Position numbers and translations under genes: made by a program | NCBI RefSeq assembly: GCF_018143015.1 | Contig: NC_054757.1 | Location: 4,388,001-4,452,000, forward strand | DNA length: 64,000 nt | Source of the DNA: Lytechinus variegatus | Lineage: Eukaryota; Echinodermata; Echinoidea; Temnopleuroida; Toxopneustidae | Direction of reading: 5' to 3' | In this document: positions 45,414-58,800 of the stretch, piece by piece | Layout of the letters: the number at the start of each line of letters is the position of its first letter | Position numbering within the stretch: position 1 is the stretch's first letter | Notes under the pieces: model-generated | The model's input: only the letters and a program-made list of their open reading frames with translations | What the model was told of the DNA's origin: nothing | The model's database searches: none

Positions 45414-46235
45414 TATGGAAGCTTAAAAGTGCCACCGAGATGTTGAGATAATTATCTTGGGAAGTCGATATCTTGATAGCAAAAGATCAGATGACGAGAT
45501 CCTGGAACTCATCATGTCGACATCTTTTAGAATCGGATGATGAGATGACAAGATTCCGGATCTCATCATGTCAACATCTTTAAGAAGAGATGATGAGATG
45601 ACAAGATCCTGGATCTCATCATGTCAACATCTTCTGGAAGAGATGATGAGATGACAAGATCCCGGATCTCATCATGTTGACATCTTTTAGAAGAGATGTT
45701 GAGATGACAAGATCCCGGGATCTCGTCATGTCGTCATCTTTTAGTAGAGATGATGAGATGACAAGATCTCCGATCTCGTCATGTCGACATCTTTTAGTAG
45801 AGATGATGAGATGACAAGATCTCGGATCTCGTCATGTCGACATCTTTTAGAAGAAATGGTCATGATTAAGATCTTCGATCCATGATCATGTCATCTAATC
45901 ATCTCTTCTACAAGATGTCAACATGATGAGATCCGGGATCTTGTCATCTCATCATCTCTTCTACAAGATGTCAACATGATGAGATCCGGGATCTTGTCAT
46001 CTCATCATCTCTTCTACAAGATGTCAACATGATGAGATCCGGGATCTTGTCATCTCATATCTCTTCTACAAGATGTCAACATGATGAGATCCAGGATCTT
46101 GTCATCTCATCATCTCTTCTTAAAGATGTCGACATGATGAGATCTGGGATCTCGTCATCTTATCTTTTGCTATCAAGATGTCGACTTCCCAAGATAATTA
46201 TCTCAACATCTCGGTGGCACTTTTAAGCTTCCATA
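45414..46235. mobile_element. Foldback transposon with 53-bp tandem units in the inverted repeats
   Basis: GTTTTC flanks both ends (45408-45413 and 46236-46241). The termini TATGGAAGCTTAAAAGTGCC and its perfect complement start arms that are nearly identical for over 60 bases. The inner parts of both arms are tandem units of about 53 bases built around GATGATGAGATGACAAGATC and CTCATCATGTCGACATCTT. No coding frame. This layout matches foldback/TU-type elements described in sea urchins. Confidence 0.88.
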
Positions 46236-46700
46236 GTTTTCCCCCTTTTCTTTTTTTTTCTTATCTATGATTACGAACCCTTTCTTTAAAAAAATAAAAG
46301 TTTCATTGTATTTTCACTGTTTGTTGTTTCTTTTCTTTCAATTTTCTTTTCTCTCTCCCTCTCTCTCTTTTTTTTTGGGGGGGTTCTTATGCGGTTATTT
46401 ATATGTTACTTTTGTCTCTCCCTCTTCTCCCTATTTAAATTTTATTTGAGGATGTCTTTATCTTAGAGTATGTTTAGCTCATGTATGATGTGATTTTTTT
46501 GCTTCTACTTTTTCTTATTTCCTTGGCGTTATAATGGCAGCCAGTCAGAATTGCTATTTTTGCCACAATTAAGCCTTAGTTTACGCCTTTACACCGTTAC
46601 ACCATAGAGCTATATGGTTACACCTCCGATCCGCTATCCTCTAGATTTTTCTTTTTAATTTTGTCACTGTAGCTGTATAAGGACTACGGTCGGCACGCAC

Positions 46701-46706
46701 CACGTG
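46701..46706 (+). promoter_or_regulatory. CACGTG E-box in the NOLC1 promoter region
   Basis: A perfect CACGTG within CACCACGTGTGG lies 74 bases before the NOLC1 ATG. Ribosome-biogenesis genes are commonly Myc/Max targets through this site, so it is a plausible regulatory element, by inference. Confidence 0.4.
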
Positions 46707-46779
46707 TGGAGAAAGAGAGCTGAAGGGATAAAGTTCTGCTTATATTTTTCATTATTTCGACATGATTTAACCCCCTAAG

Positions 46780-46884
46780 ATGGCAGAAGCTACTCCAAGT
46801 CAATTGTTCCCTCACGTTTTGAAATATTTAATTCAAAATAAACTTGAAAAGGCAGCAAAATGGTTCAAAAAGGAAACCGGAACG
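46780..46884 (+). CDS. NOLC1: NOLC1 exon 1 (LisH)
   Basis: The exon runs from ATG in AAGATGG context to ACG, followed by GTGAGT; 35 codons, phase 0. GC-rich, CpG-rich sequence follows for about 120 bases, as at an active promoter. Confidence 0.9.
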
Positions 46885-49800
46885 GTGAGTACCGAAAAAA
46901 GCAGGCATGACCACGCGTGCTGGGCGCGCGGACGGGAGCGAGCTCCGTCTTCAGCCAGCCGGCGGCGCGGCGTAGACAGCAGTAGCCTGGGGCGTTTTGG
47001 GGAGTGAAAGTTATATACTGTACGTATGGAGTCACTCCCCACTAACGCCTGGGACTCCTTCCTATACTTCCCCACATACGGGTACAAAACCAGAAACTTT
47101 CGCCCCCGAGAATTCTACTTTCCCTCTAAAAGATCTAGCCCTAAAACATGTACATGGGGTCCAAGTTAACTTCATTTCCAACATTTCAGCGATATTGATT
47201 TCATTTTTAAACTAAAGAAGAATTCATTAAAAAAACGAGAGATTTGTTTTGAAAAGATGGAAAGACTCAAAGAGCTTACTTCCGTGTTTACGTCGCCATT
47301 TTGATTTCTTTGTCTTCCGCTTGGCGACAGCACGCAAATCCCGCGATTTGCGTGCTGTCGCCAAGCGGAAGACAAAGAAATCAAAATGGCGACGTAAACA
47401 CGGAAGTAAGCTCTTTGAGTCTTTCCATCTTTTCAAAACAAATCTCTCGTTTTTTTAATCCCGCGATTTGCGTGCTGTCGCCAAGCGGAAGACAAAGAAA
47501 TCAAAATGGCGACGTAAACACGGAAGTAAGCTCTTTCCATCTTTTCAAAATTCAGTCATTGATTATAAAAATAAGAAGAAAGAACTGTACCAAAAAAAAA
47601 ATAAAACTAGAATTTAATTCGTCATGCGGACGAATTAGGTGGTCTGTCATGATTTTTCATTGAGAGTCGGCTAATATATAAAATGAATAATTTAGATATG
47701 ATTGATAATCTTGATTCTAGACATCCTAAGAATAAATTTTGACCATTGCTCAATGTGATTATTAATGTTTCCCATAGACTTTACAGGTAAGCAATTTTGA
47801 GAATTACAATTCCAATATTGCAAGTGAAAAACGGGCATGATCCCGGCATCTGATCAAAAAGTGGAGGGCACATTACCGAAAGCCCAGAATCTCAGCTATA
47901 ACATATTAAAAGCTCCGGCAAAACTGACAAGAAGAAATGGAGATATGGCTCACGAAATAGAGGAATGTCGAATCTAATTTTGAGAAAAAGTCATGTCCCA
48001 TAGAGATTACACACAAAATACATGTGATATGAAAAAAAAACAATTATCTGTTTTATCTTGCTAAATTTTAACTTTCATACCTTTTAATTATCATAAAGGA
48101 TCATGTAAGAGGTGGCAAAAAGAAAAAAAATGAAAAAAAAAAAATCATCTTTTCTACCCCAGGAATCGAACCTCCGCCCTCGAGAAAGCAAGTCAAATGC
48201 GTTATCCATTGAGCCACGATATTCCCCATAGAGATTACACGTAAGCAATTTTGAGAATTACAATTCCAATTTTGCAAGTGAAATACGGGCATGATCCCGG
48301 CATCTGATCAAAAAATGAAGGGCACACTTCCGATAGCCCAGAATCTCAGCTACAACATGGTAAAAGCTCAAGGAAAGCTGACTAGAAAAAATGGAGATAT
48401 GGCTCACGAAATAGAGGAATGTCGAATCTAGTTTTGGGAAAAAGTCATGTCCCATAGAGATTACACGCAAAATGAGGAAAAATGACATGCCTCTTTTCAT
48501 CGCTGTTTTACGCAATGATGCGTTTCTCAAAACGAATATTCATGTTAACTGAGGAGAAACAGTACATTATAAACTACATCATATAGAAATTTGGGCGAAA
48601 AACGATCGATATTTGCGAAGTTACAGCAAAATTTGCATAAATTTGATGACGTCATTTTTGAAAAAAATGAAATTTTTAGTTTGGGCGCCTATTTGATGAC
48701 GTCACGATATAATTTAGGGACAATGGTGACATGAAATCAAATCTACAACTAATACTCTATCGATATATGAAAAAAAAATTGGGGGTCAACGGACTTTTTA
48801 AAGAGCTACAGTGAATTTACAATAGGCATGTTTTTGCCCATATATGGCCTATTGTGAGAGCTCGCGCGCACACGTGCTGCAAACTTTAATGGGTGTTAAT
48901 TTCTATATTAATGGTTGTAGAAGGTTGATCAAGGTATCAAATTGCTCAGAATTTTATTAGCAATGCAATGATATTAAAAGAAACGGTTTTTCTGCATTGT
49001 GTTAAGGTGTAACGCGCGGAAACGCGCGTGCGCGCAAATTTTTGAAATGCTTAAAATGACCTGAAACGTACCCAAAAAATTTTATAGGTCATTTAGACGA
49101 TTTTTTTACCTTTGACGCGCGCGTCATGACCTCTACAAGACCTTTGATGACATTGACAGTTGATTCTTGACATGAAGTTAATGTCCTGTAAATATTATTA
49201 ATTTTTGATAATTGATAATGAAGATATGATCAAATGAAGAATTTTACAAAATGGCGCGTAGATGACGTCATCATGACCATATGACCTTGAAAAGCTTAGT
49301 TTGCCGTCTCTATGATAGATTCTATATATGACGAAAAAATCAGCAAAATTGATTCAGCCAATTTCGAGAAAAGTTGGCGACAAACATAGGTGCTAAGAAT
49401 AAATAAATAATAAATAATAAAGAAAATTCTGACGAAATTAAGAGGTGATCTGTCAAAGACAGACCACCTAATTAGGGCCTAAACTGCTAAAGATTATTCC
49501 GTTTTGCCTTTTGGCCTGAAAAGAAATGCACCAAAACGGGGAAAAATAAACTTGAAAGGGGAAAAACACACAATAATGAACAATTGTCCATAGACTGTGT
49601 ACAACACTTGTTCACTGCACAGCGACAAATTGTGTACAACCAGTAGAGGCGCTGGTCAGAAAATTGGGATCGTCCCAGTTTACAGGGACTGTCTCAGTTT
49701 ATAAGGATTTCTTCACACAAGAAATCTAGGAATGTTCATTCACCTGTCAAGTGCCGACACCAATCAAGTGTGCTAGTCAATGTAAACATATCAGGTTTCA

Positions 49801-52800
49801 TAACAAGATTATTGGAAGACGGTAAGTCATGAAAAATAGACGGTGAACTGGGGGGAATTGAGGTCACTGAATCTATTTTTAGCACTCTCAATTTCCGTAA
49901 TTGCTGTCTTTGTCCCGTAGGGGGAAGTGAAAAAAAAAATGTCCCCATAAACAAGGACAGTCTCAATTTATCAAGACATGATTTGTCTTGGTTTATGAGG
50001 ATATCCTTGTTTTCTGGGACAATCCCAATTTTTGGACCAGCGCCTCTACTGACAACGGATAGCGGTCGTGTACATTTTTGCTTATTACACACAACGAACA
50101 ATTGTCCATAGACTGTGTACAACGGATAGATCGTCTCCGCACAGCTATTCGAAGACCGCAGATCACGTCATGACCACGTGGTCCCAAAAATAATTCCTTC
50201 GGACTGCGTGCGGAAGTATCGATAGCGATAACGATATCCGGTCACGTTGTGTACGCCGTAAATAGTTTTGGTTCGTGATCGGATCGCTCCGGTATCGATC
50301 GAAAATTATCGAAACTCTGCAATTTCATGCATATTCACGCGACGCTCCGAAACCCGGAAGCCAATTGACTTTGTGCACGTTGCGATAGACTCTACAAATT
50401 CCAACGAACACGATGGCATATAGACGCTAATTCGTAAGATTTTGACGGAAAAGCAAGAAGTAATCGAAATTTGCTTACCTGTGCAGTATCGGTGAGAAAA
50501 TAGATCCTCCGAGAATACCTTTCATAATTCATATAAAATACGGGAAAGTGAAATTCTAGGTCGATTTTGGTACGAGGTGATAGAGAATTGCACACTTGTT
50601 TTGGTGGAATTCTGTGTGGGGAAATAAAAGGCTTGCACTGCGCATGCTTACTATATTTTCATTCATAAATTGGTTCTCGGCAGGGGCTGGATGACGTCAT
50701 GTAATAAGCAAAAATGTACACGACCGCTACGTTCACGCTCCGCTATCCGTTGTACACAATTGTTCGTTGTGTTACATGACGTCATCCAGCCACTGCCGAG
50801 AACCAATTTATGAATGAAAATATAGTAAGCATGCGCAGTGCAAGCCTTTTATTTCCCCACACAGAATTCCAACAAAACAAGTGTGCAATTCTCTATCACC
50901 TCGTACCAAAATCGACCTAGAATTTCACTTTCGCGTATTTTATATGAATTATGAAAGGTATTCTCGGAGGATCTATTTTCTCACCGATACCGCACAGGTA
51001 AGAGAATTTCGATTACTTTTTGCTTTTCCGTCAAAATCTTACAAATTAGCGTCTGTATGTCATCGTGTTCGTTGGAATTTGTAGTCTATCGCAACGTGCA
51101 CAAAGTCAATTGGCTTCCGGGTTTCGGAGCGTCACATGAATATGCATGAAATTGCAGGGTTTCGATAATTTTTGATCGATACCGGAGCGATCCGATCACG
51201 AACCAAGACCATTTACCGCGTACACATCGTGACCGGATATCGTTATCGCTATCGATACTTCCGCACGCAGTCCGAAGGAATTATTTTTCGGACCACGTGA
51301 TCATGACGTGATCTGCGCGATTGACCAATCAGCGGTCTTAGAATTGCTGTGCGGAGACGATCTATCCGTTGTACACAGTCTATGGACAATTGTTCGTTGT
51401 GCACTGCTACCATCCTGCGTGTGGAGAATCCCCGGGGGCACTCGACCAAAAAAGTGGTAGGGGTGTGCCGCGGGCGAGACAAAAAACGGGGGCCTTGGAG
51501 CTGGAGCAGGCCTATTGTGAAAATTAACGCAACCAAAATGCAAATTAACATTCCCTCTTGGCATTAAGTGCCATAAAACAGAAAAATCAAGTTAAAAGGA
51601 ACAAAAACAGTGACTTACCTCGGCTGTCGCTCAAAATTCAAATTCACTTCCCTTTTTATCCGATCTAAAGTACATACAACGTTCTTGCTACCACGCGTCA
51701 CGGTTGTCGGGCGCCGACAACCCTGAAAATTTTCAGGGGAAATCCGACAACCGTGAACTTCCCCGACAACCGTGGCCGACAACTGTAAAACAGGCCTAGA
51801 TCTACAAAAAAAATGAATATATTTAATAACACAATCTGCTTTTCAGATCCTAAAATAAACTTGAGGATTATTTCGTCCAAGATTTATTCCCGGGATTTCT
51901 TTGACTCACAGTCACTATACGATACGACCTCGACTCGAGGCCCAATCTCTTTTGTGGGAAGCGCGAAGATGTTTACCTCGCATTTGCGTATCGCATTGCT
52001 CACATTATTTACGTCTTTAAAATGGTAGTAAATACGCTCAAAAATAAAGTGAGTTGAGAGGGGTACCGTACTGGGTTGGGCAATGTAATTATTAGATTAT
52101 TACGAATTTCAGTTGATATCACTTAATTTGTCAAAAATAAAGTGTCAAAAATAATATCAAAATTCGATCGGATTTTAATTTCATCTCGTCCCAGCCTTTG
52201 CTACATCGGGGCTACATCGACTACATGAATTCATTGAATGCTTTTCTGAAGACACTCCCGTAGATCGAGCTAATTGAGAAAATTATTCAAAAGATCACGT
52301 TGATGACAAAGTCAAAGGAATGGATTGACAAAATGTCCAACTCATTTACTTACAGCATAAAGATTTATTCACATTTATATTCCGATTTTACTCTATAATT
52401 TCCAAAGTCTTGATCTCTACATCGATCTTTTGAAAGTGTTGATTAATTTCGCGACGGTGTGTCTACCAAGTTCTGTATCTCACTGCACTAGCGCTCGCAA
52501 CGACCACATTCAGGAAACAAATCGCACATGGCATCAAAATCCTTGATCTGTGCATGGAGCTAATTAGCTCTATGATCTGTGGATCCGAGTCTTCCAGAAT
52601 TAGATGGGATCCAAAACTAATTACGTTTGAATGTTTTTTTCAGATATTCGTTGAATCTGTTACAATTTTCATAAGTAATAATCTTTATTAATATCATTCA
52701 CATTTGTTATTACAACTCATCTGACTTATGTTATACGTAACGTATATACAGTGTATTTTCATTTTTATTGTTTTTTATTGCTCATGGCTTGCCAATTGAA

Positions 52801-55800
52801 TAATGAGCGCACCTGTCACGGTCCTGAGAAATGTTTCTAATCACAGTGAATGCTTTATGAATTTGTTGTACAATTGCTTAACAACTACGATTTAAAATAA
52901 AATATTATTTGAAATTGATTTGTGTGAAGGAGAAAGAAAGAATAAAGGGGGGGTGGTCGTGGGCAATGTATATGAAAATGATGGGATGTTTGTGACTTTA
53001 TGGGGGAGGGGATTGGCGAAAAGAAGTCAATGTTCGGAACAAATGAAATTAATATTCATTTATGGATGTGTCCTCTGTGATTGATCATTGTGGCTGCATA
53101 ATCTTTATGGCGATTGAAAAATCACCCTTGGGTCGGGAGGGGTACGTGATTCAATAGATTTCGATAGAAGTACACTTTCAACATAGTGGATCGACAATTC
53201 CTTTTAAGTACGAATTGTGTGAACGTTTTAGAGGATATGTATTTTCGCTGTTTATGCCCACAATGCGTTGCTAGTAAAATTTGAATATCGTTGGATGAAT
53301 ATTTCAATTTCATGTTTTCTATCGGAATTGTGCTTTTATACAGTTAGCTTTAAAACTGCGAGTGGATGATATTCATGAAATGAGTTGGAATGTGAACGAG
53401 ACGCCCCAAAGCCGATGGCACGTGATCTAATCAGTATGCATTATCTTGGGCTTGAGCCAATCATTGTGCTTGAACGGGTTTCCCTATTTCCCACCCTGGA
53501 ATGTGTGCCACGTGTGTGACATTTTAACCTGTTGTTTGAGTGCGAATCAGCTGATTGCGTGACCTCAAATATTCTTCATGTTGTTTACGCTGGATGAATT
53601 AATAAAAAAATCGTAATATTAAAGTTCTATGACTGACTAAATATATTTCTCACGCTCATTGTAAGCACATTCATTATTTTATAGGTGAGTAACGAACAAA
53701 CAGCAATAATTGACCGTGATAAAAGAATCTTGATAAAAGATTAAAAGTGTAAACATCATCAACAGAAGTCTTATGAGAGTTAGTTTCAGTGAGTATTTGA
53801 ATAAACAAAACAAAAATTCATGCAAATTATATAAGTTAATTGGGGACCCCGTCTCATGAATACCAATGTCCATTATTTGGAAGCCTCGGAAGTTTTCTTC
53901 CGAGGCTTCCAAATAATGTCGGAACAATCTTTGGATTTCGTAAAGGGCTACGCATGCGGTCCGTAGAAGTAGTCGGTCATTGACATAATAAGCAACACGC
54001 ATTCACAAAATTAATCGCACTTTTACAAGGATGTAGCGATCTAAACATTGAAATAATGGACTTAATTTATCAATGCCATCAATGTGAATAAATCAATGAA
54101 CCGTAAGTATAAAATGAGATTGACATTTCCTTTCACCTTTTTAAGTTGTAATTGCTTTTCTGCTTCAATCGCAATTCGCGCAACTGTCTCGGCTGTGTGG
54201 CCGGAGAAGCACTAAACAGACATAAAATGTGGTGCATTTAGCAGCAATCTAAGCTCATCGATATTGATATTTTCGATAGGGGGAGACACCCCCCTCCCGA
54301 ACCCTCCCCCCGTGCGTGCTTCGCACGCACCGAGGCCGCTGTGCGGCTTGCGTCGCTTCGCACCGACAACCGTCAGAGTGAACCTGGCGAGAACGTTGAG
54401 TACATAATCATATGGCCATTGAGTCCCCTGTACAGATCGCACTAGCACTTCGGTCTCTGTATTTGGTGAGTGAAGCCAACGGAGTTCAGCTGAACAACCA
54501 ACATAACAGAGACCGAAGCTTTTGTTCTAGTCATGACCTAGCCTAGAGGACTCGGTGATCATATTTTTTATGATTTTGATATTGTCATTTGATCACTGAG
54601 CCTAGTCAAGGCAGGCTATGCCAGTGTGGAGAAGATCGTGGTCCATATGGGAATTCCCTTCTAAGCCTGAGTCATATCGATTATTTTGAAAACCGGTGTT
54701 CGACAGCTCTAATTCGATCGAACATCGATGCATCGAATATTGAAGGCGGGGAAAATTTAGTCTTTTGTTTTTGCGTCGATGCGATGCGCTTTGTATATGC
54801 ACTACGCACTGACGGTATGCGCTGGCGTTGGCCGGGTGAGCGTTGCACAAGCAGATGACAGAGCAAAGTTCGTTTGTATTTTCCATGATCACAAAACACA
54901 CAAAAAAGGCCGGGGACCAAAGCAGAATTCTTCCCAAAATATCTTCAACAATGATATTTGCAGATGACAACATATAAGTTTAAAATGAAACAATAATAAA
55001 GACATGAATCACGCAGAGTCGATCCGAATGATTTTCGGTCAACTAGCATTCGCAGTCCATTCACCAGCCCCGTCCGCAGCTCCGTACACTCACTCTCCCG
55101 AAACGACAGGCGTGCTTGACGTCAGCGCCAGCAAACAATTGCAATCAACGGAGAGCGCTGTAACTTGCCTGAGATTGTGTAGTTGGATCCAAAATGAGCT
55201 CCAAATAAATTTATGGGAATAAATACGTAATTTTCTCTGGATGGTCATTTGAATTGCTATTCAATGCTGATATAACGATTGTGAGGAAAGATTGTGGAAT
55301 ATGAGTTATGACGATGTTCGAGAATTAATCCTGATAATGACAATCCAGTTTTTTAGACGCAATTGAGCATGCGATCAAAATAAATACGAATGTTTCGAAT
55401 CGAGCCCTAAATTCATCTACGATTTAACAAGATTTTATGGTCATACTAAGAATATTGACGATGTCAGCAAAGTATGTTATGTTCATATGGAAGAAATAAT
55501 ACTGGGATTATTTCTATTGTTGTTCCATCTCTGGACGTCTCCTCCAAGCTCTTCTCCGAGAAAATAAGCACAATGCGCATGCGTGTTTGATGACGTATGA
55601 CATATTTTCCCATTCATGAAATCAGAGCCCAAAGTAGGGCACAAACTAGCTTCAAATTGATTGGAAAAAATATCAAACGCAATTTTCTCTGTTTTGTCAT
55701 GTAAAATGATATTATATGGTGATATTACGAACTTGAACAGAGTTTTTGCATGTAGACAATGTTCGAGAATCAATCCTGACGTGATGATTATTTTTTTTAG

Positions 55801-58800
55801 ACAAGTGCACTAGCTCGACTCAAGAAGTCAAGTCGATCGTCATGAGATGTCCGCCATTAAAAATTGAAACGAAATACAAACGTTTCACATCAAGATCTAA
55901 ATTCATATTAATGATTATCATATGCAAATTATTGTTAAATATTACGATTAAATAATGTTCTATGGTCATGATTTTAATATTGTTCATGAAAGCAAGATTT
56001 ATTTTACGTTGATCGCGTCAATTTCCGGCCATTTTCTGGTTTGATTAAAGAACAGTACTGCGCATGCACGATCGATGGCCATGACTTCCATTCATGAATT
56101 CATCGTGCATAAATTATCTCGGCACGAGCAGACGAGTAAGACTCGAACTATGATCGAAATAAACTTCAAATTAATGGTGAATAGCATCATAATTACTCAT
56201 TCGGTTTCATTTTGGGGGCAACAGAAATCAAGTAAGTAGTAGTAAAGTTGGACATTACTGATATTTTGATGATTGATTGTGTAAACCAAACGAATCGGCC
56301 GGCCGACGTATTTTTTTTTTTTTTTTTCGATGCACCGATTTTGCAAAATCTGCACCGGTGTTCGATGACATCGATCGAACACCGATTTTAAAATCGATTC
56401 GACTCAGGCTTATTCCCTTCATATTTAACATTAGAAATAGTGGTCCATACATAGACTAAAATTTTATTAATTTGCATACCTTTATAGGGTCATTCCATGC
56501 CAATTCACCCAATGAAAGTGCAATTTTGCACCCAACCATCTCGGAATTCGTTGTAAATTGGTACACATAAAATTCACCATGGCCCACGCACAAAACAACA
56601 AAAATCAGTCCGTCGGTTCTCGCGCTACGGCACGCCCTTTTCTCCTTGTTTTGACAAAAATGGGCTTGACCTTCAACTTTCAATGGCCATTGCGTCGTAA
56701 CGTGTGGACCAATTTTCATGAAACTGGTACCAATCAATAGGAAATTCAGAGAGGAATCCAAAACATGCATCAAATAATGTCTTGGAGCGATTTATAAGGT
56801 CGTGACCTTTGACATTTACTTTGACATTGAATTTGACCCCCGGACAAATAATTTTTTAACTTGATTTTCGTGTATGTTAATCATTTGTATGATATTGAAA
56901 AAATATGTTAAAACCAATGATGATATTTTATTTTTTCACCTTTTAAAACTTCCAAAGGTACCATGAAATTTCACTCTAGTCCCACATATACTGATATTCA
57001 TGTTAGTAAAGTGTTCACCAGTTACATGATTTCTTCCAATCTTAAGTCACAGTATGCAAACACATGAAAAGAAATTAAGCTCATCAGTTCACAAATGAAA
57101 CATTAAACATTTATGCTCATGAATAGGTATCTGTTAAGGTATTTTGATGTTCAGCAATATATATCATATATATATTATGGGAGCCTTAAATAAGCATATA
57201 CTCAACAATTTGATGATAAAAGTAAACACTTTACTAACAAGAATATATATATACCGGATATGACATATATTGCTGAATATCAAAATGCCTAAACAGATAC
57301 CTATTCATGAGCATAAATGGTATGCTTATTAAATTCTTCATTTACAACTCTGCATTATTGTACTCTGTTCTCCCCACCAAATGAGGAATTAAGCAGTAAC
57401 CAAGGAGGGTGCGGTAGCTCACCATTTTCTTCATAGACCCTGTAGTTAGCTGGCACTTCAAGTTCTATGGGAGACTTCTGTCTGTATAGGAGGAGGACTA
57501 AAAAAGATCAGAAAATGTACAAAAAAACTCCTCCAAATCAGCGGATTTTTCAGTCTGGTCTCCAATATCGCAGACAATCTCACATATTGGAGTCTCCCAT
57601 ATTGGCCATGCACCTCTACTGTAAAGAATGTATTTGGACCAACACACAAGTACAATTAATGAATGAAATGAAAATTTGTATTTCTTATTTCAGATGCTCA
57701 AATGCTAATTTTGATTCTTGTTATCAATAATTTTGATATAGAAATTAGTAAATAATGATTTACTCACCAAGCAGAACTCATTCGGCTTTAAAAATCGGAC
57801 GTCTTTGCTTAGCTCTGTCCACCTCCGTTCTGATCGGCACAAGTTTATTTTTTACTAGTAATTAGATTTTAACCAAGTAAAGATATTTTAGAACAATTTG
57901 CTTTCAAAGTTTTGTTCATAATAATAAAAAGAAAAAGAATGGGTATCAAATTACTTTTGCCTTTTTTTTTTTTTGGGGGGGTCACAAAGGGTTTGAGTTA
58001 AGGTATGAACAAAATTCAAAGTTAGGGGAGGGGGGTAATGCAGAAAATTGGCTTATATATTATGAATTTATATGTGATAAATAATGTAGGATTTGTATAG
58101 CGCACATATCCACCTTGCTAGGTGCTCAAGATGCTCCGGCTGAGCTGGTCTATCAATTCCGATGCGCAAAGCTTTTTAAGGAATTTCTTCCTGCCAGTAC
58201 CCATTTACCTTAACTGGGTTGAGTGCAGCACAATGTGGGTTAATTTCCTGCTGAAGGAAAACATGCCATTGCTTGGAATCGAACCCACATCCTTCAGATT
58301 GAAAGATGAGAGTCTTTAGAATACATGAAATGGATTTGTACCTGTTCAGACAATTTACTTGAGTTATTCATTCATTGATTTATTCCGAGTTGAACTTTTT
58401 AAAATGTATTTCAAACCTCATTTACTTTGTCATGCCTTTTTAATGTAGTTTGTTTTTCTTACATTTTGAAAGTTTGCTCATGAATCTTTGCGTCTTTATT
58501 CACAATTACAGCGCGTTCCTGATAGTGGTCAGCCATCAATTATGGATTTCTACAAGTCTTGGTGGAAGGAAGATAAGACATCCACCAAAAGGAAAGCAGA
58601 GAGTAGCCAGGCAGCTTCCAGTGGACAATCAAAAGCCAAGAAGCCTCGGAAGAGTGAAGCTAGCAGTAGTGAGTCGAGTTCAGATGACAGTGATGATGAC
58701 GAACCTGCAACTGCGAAGAAGGCGCCGGTTAAACAAGTTGCAGCCAAGACCTCGGCACTGAAAAGAAAGAAAGAGGAGTCAAGCTCGGAGGAATCGAGCA

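Noticed and set aside
45414..46235. Regular repeats reminiscent of a CRISPR array
   Set aside because: Repeats abut without unique spacers, invert at the centre and are bounded by TIRs with a target duplication; the genome is eukaryotic.
47227..47458. Identical 69-codon frames on both strands
   Set aside because: Consequence of the perfect palindrome, not a gene.
54589..54973. Overlapping frames on both strands in NOLC1 intron 1
   Set aside because: No domain or splice context; lies in GC-richer repeat sequence.
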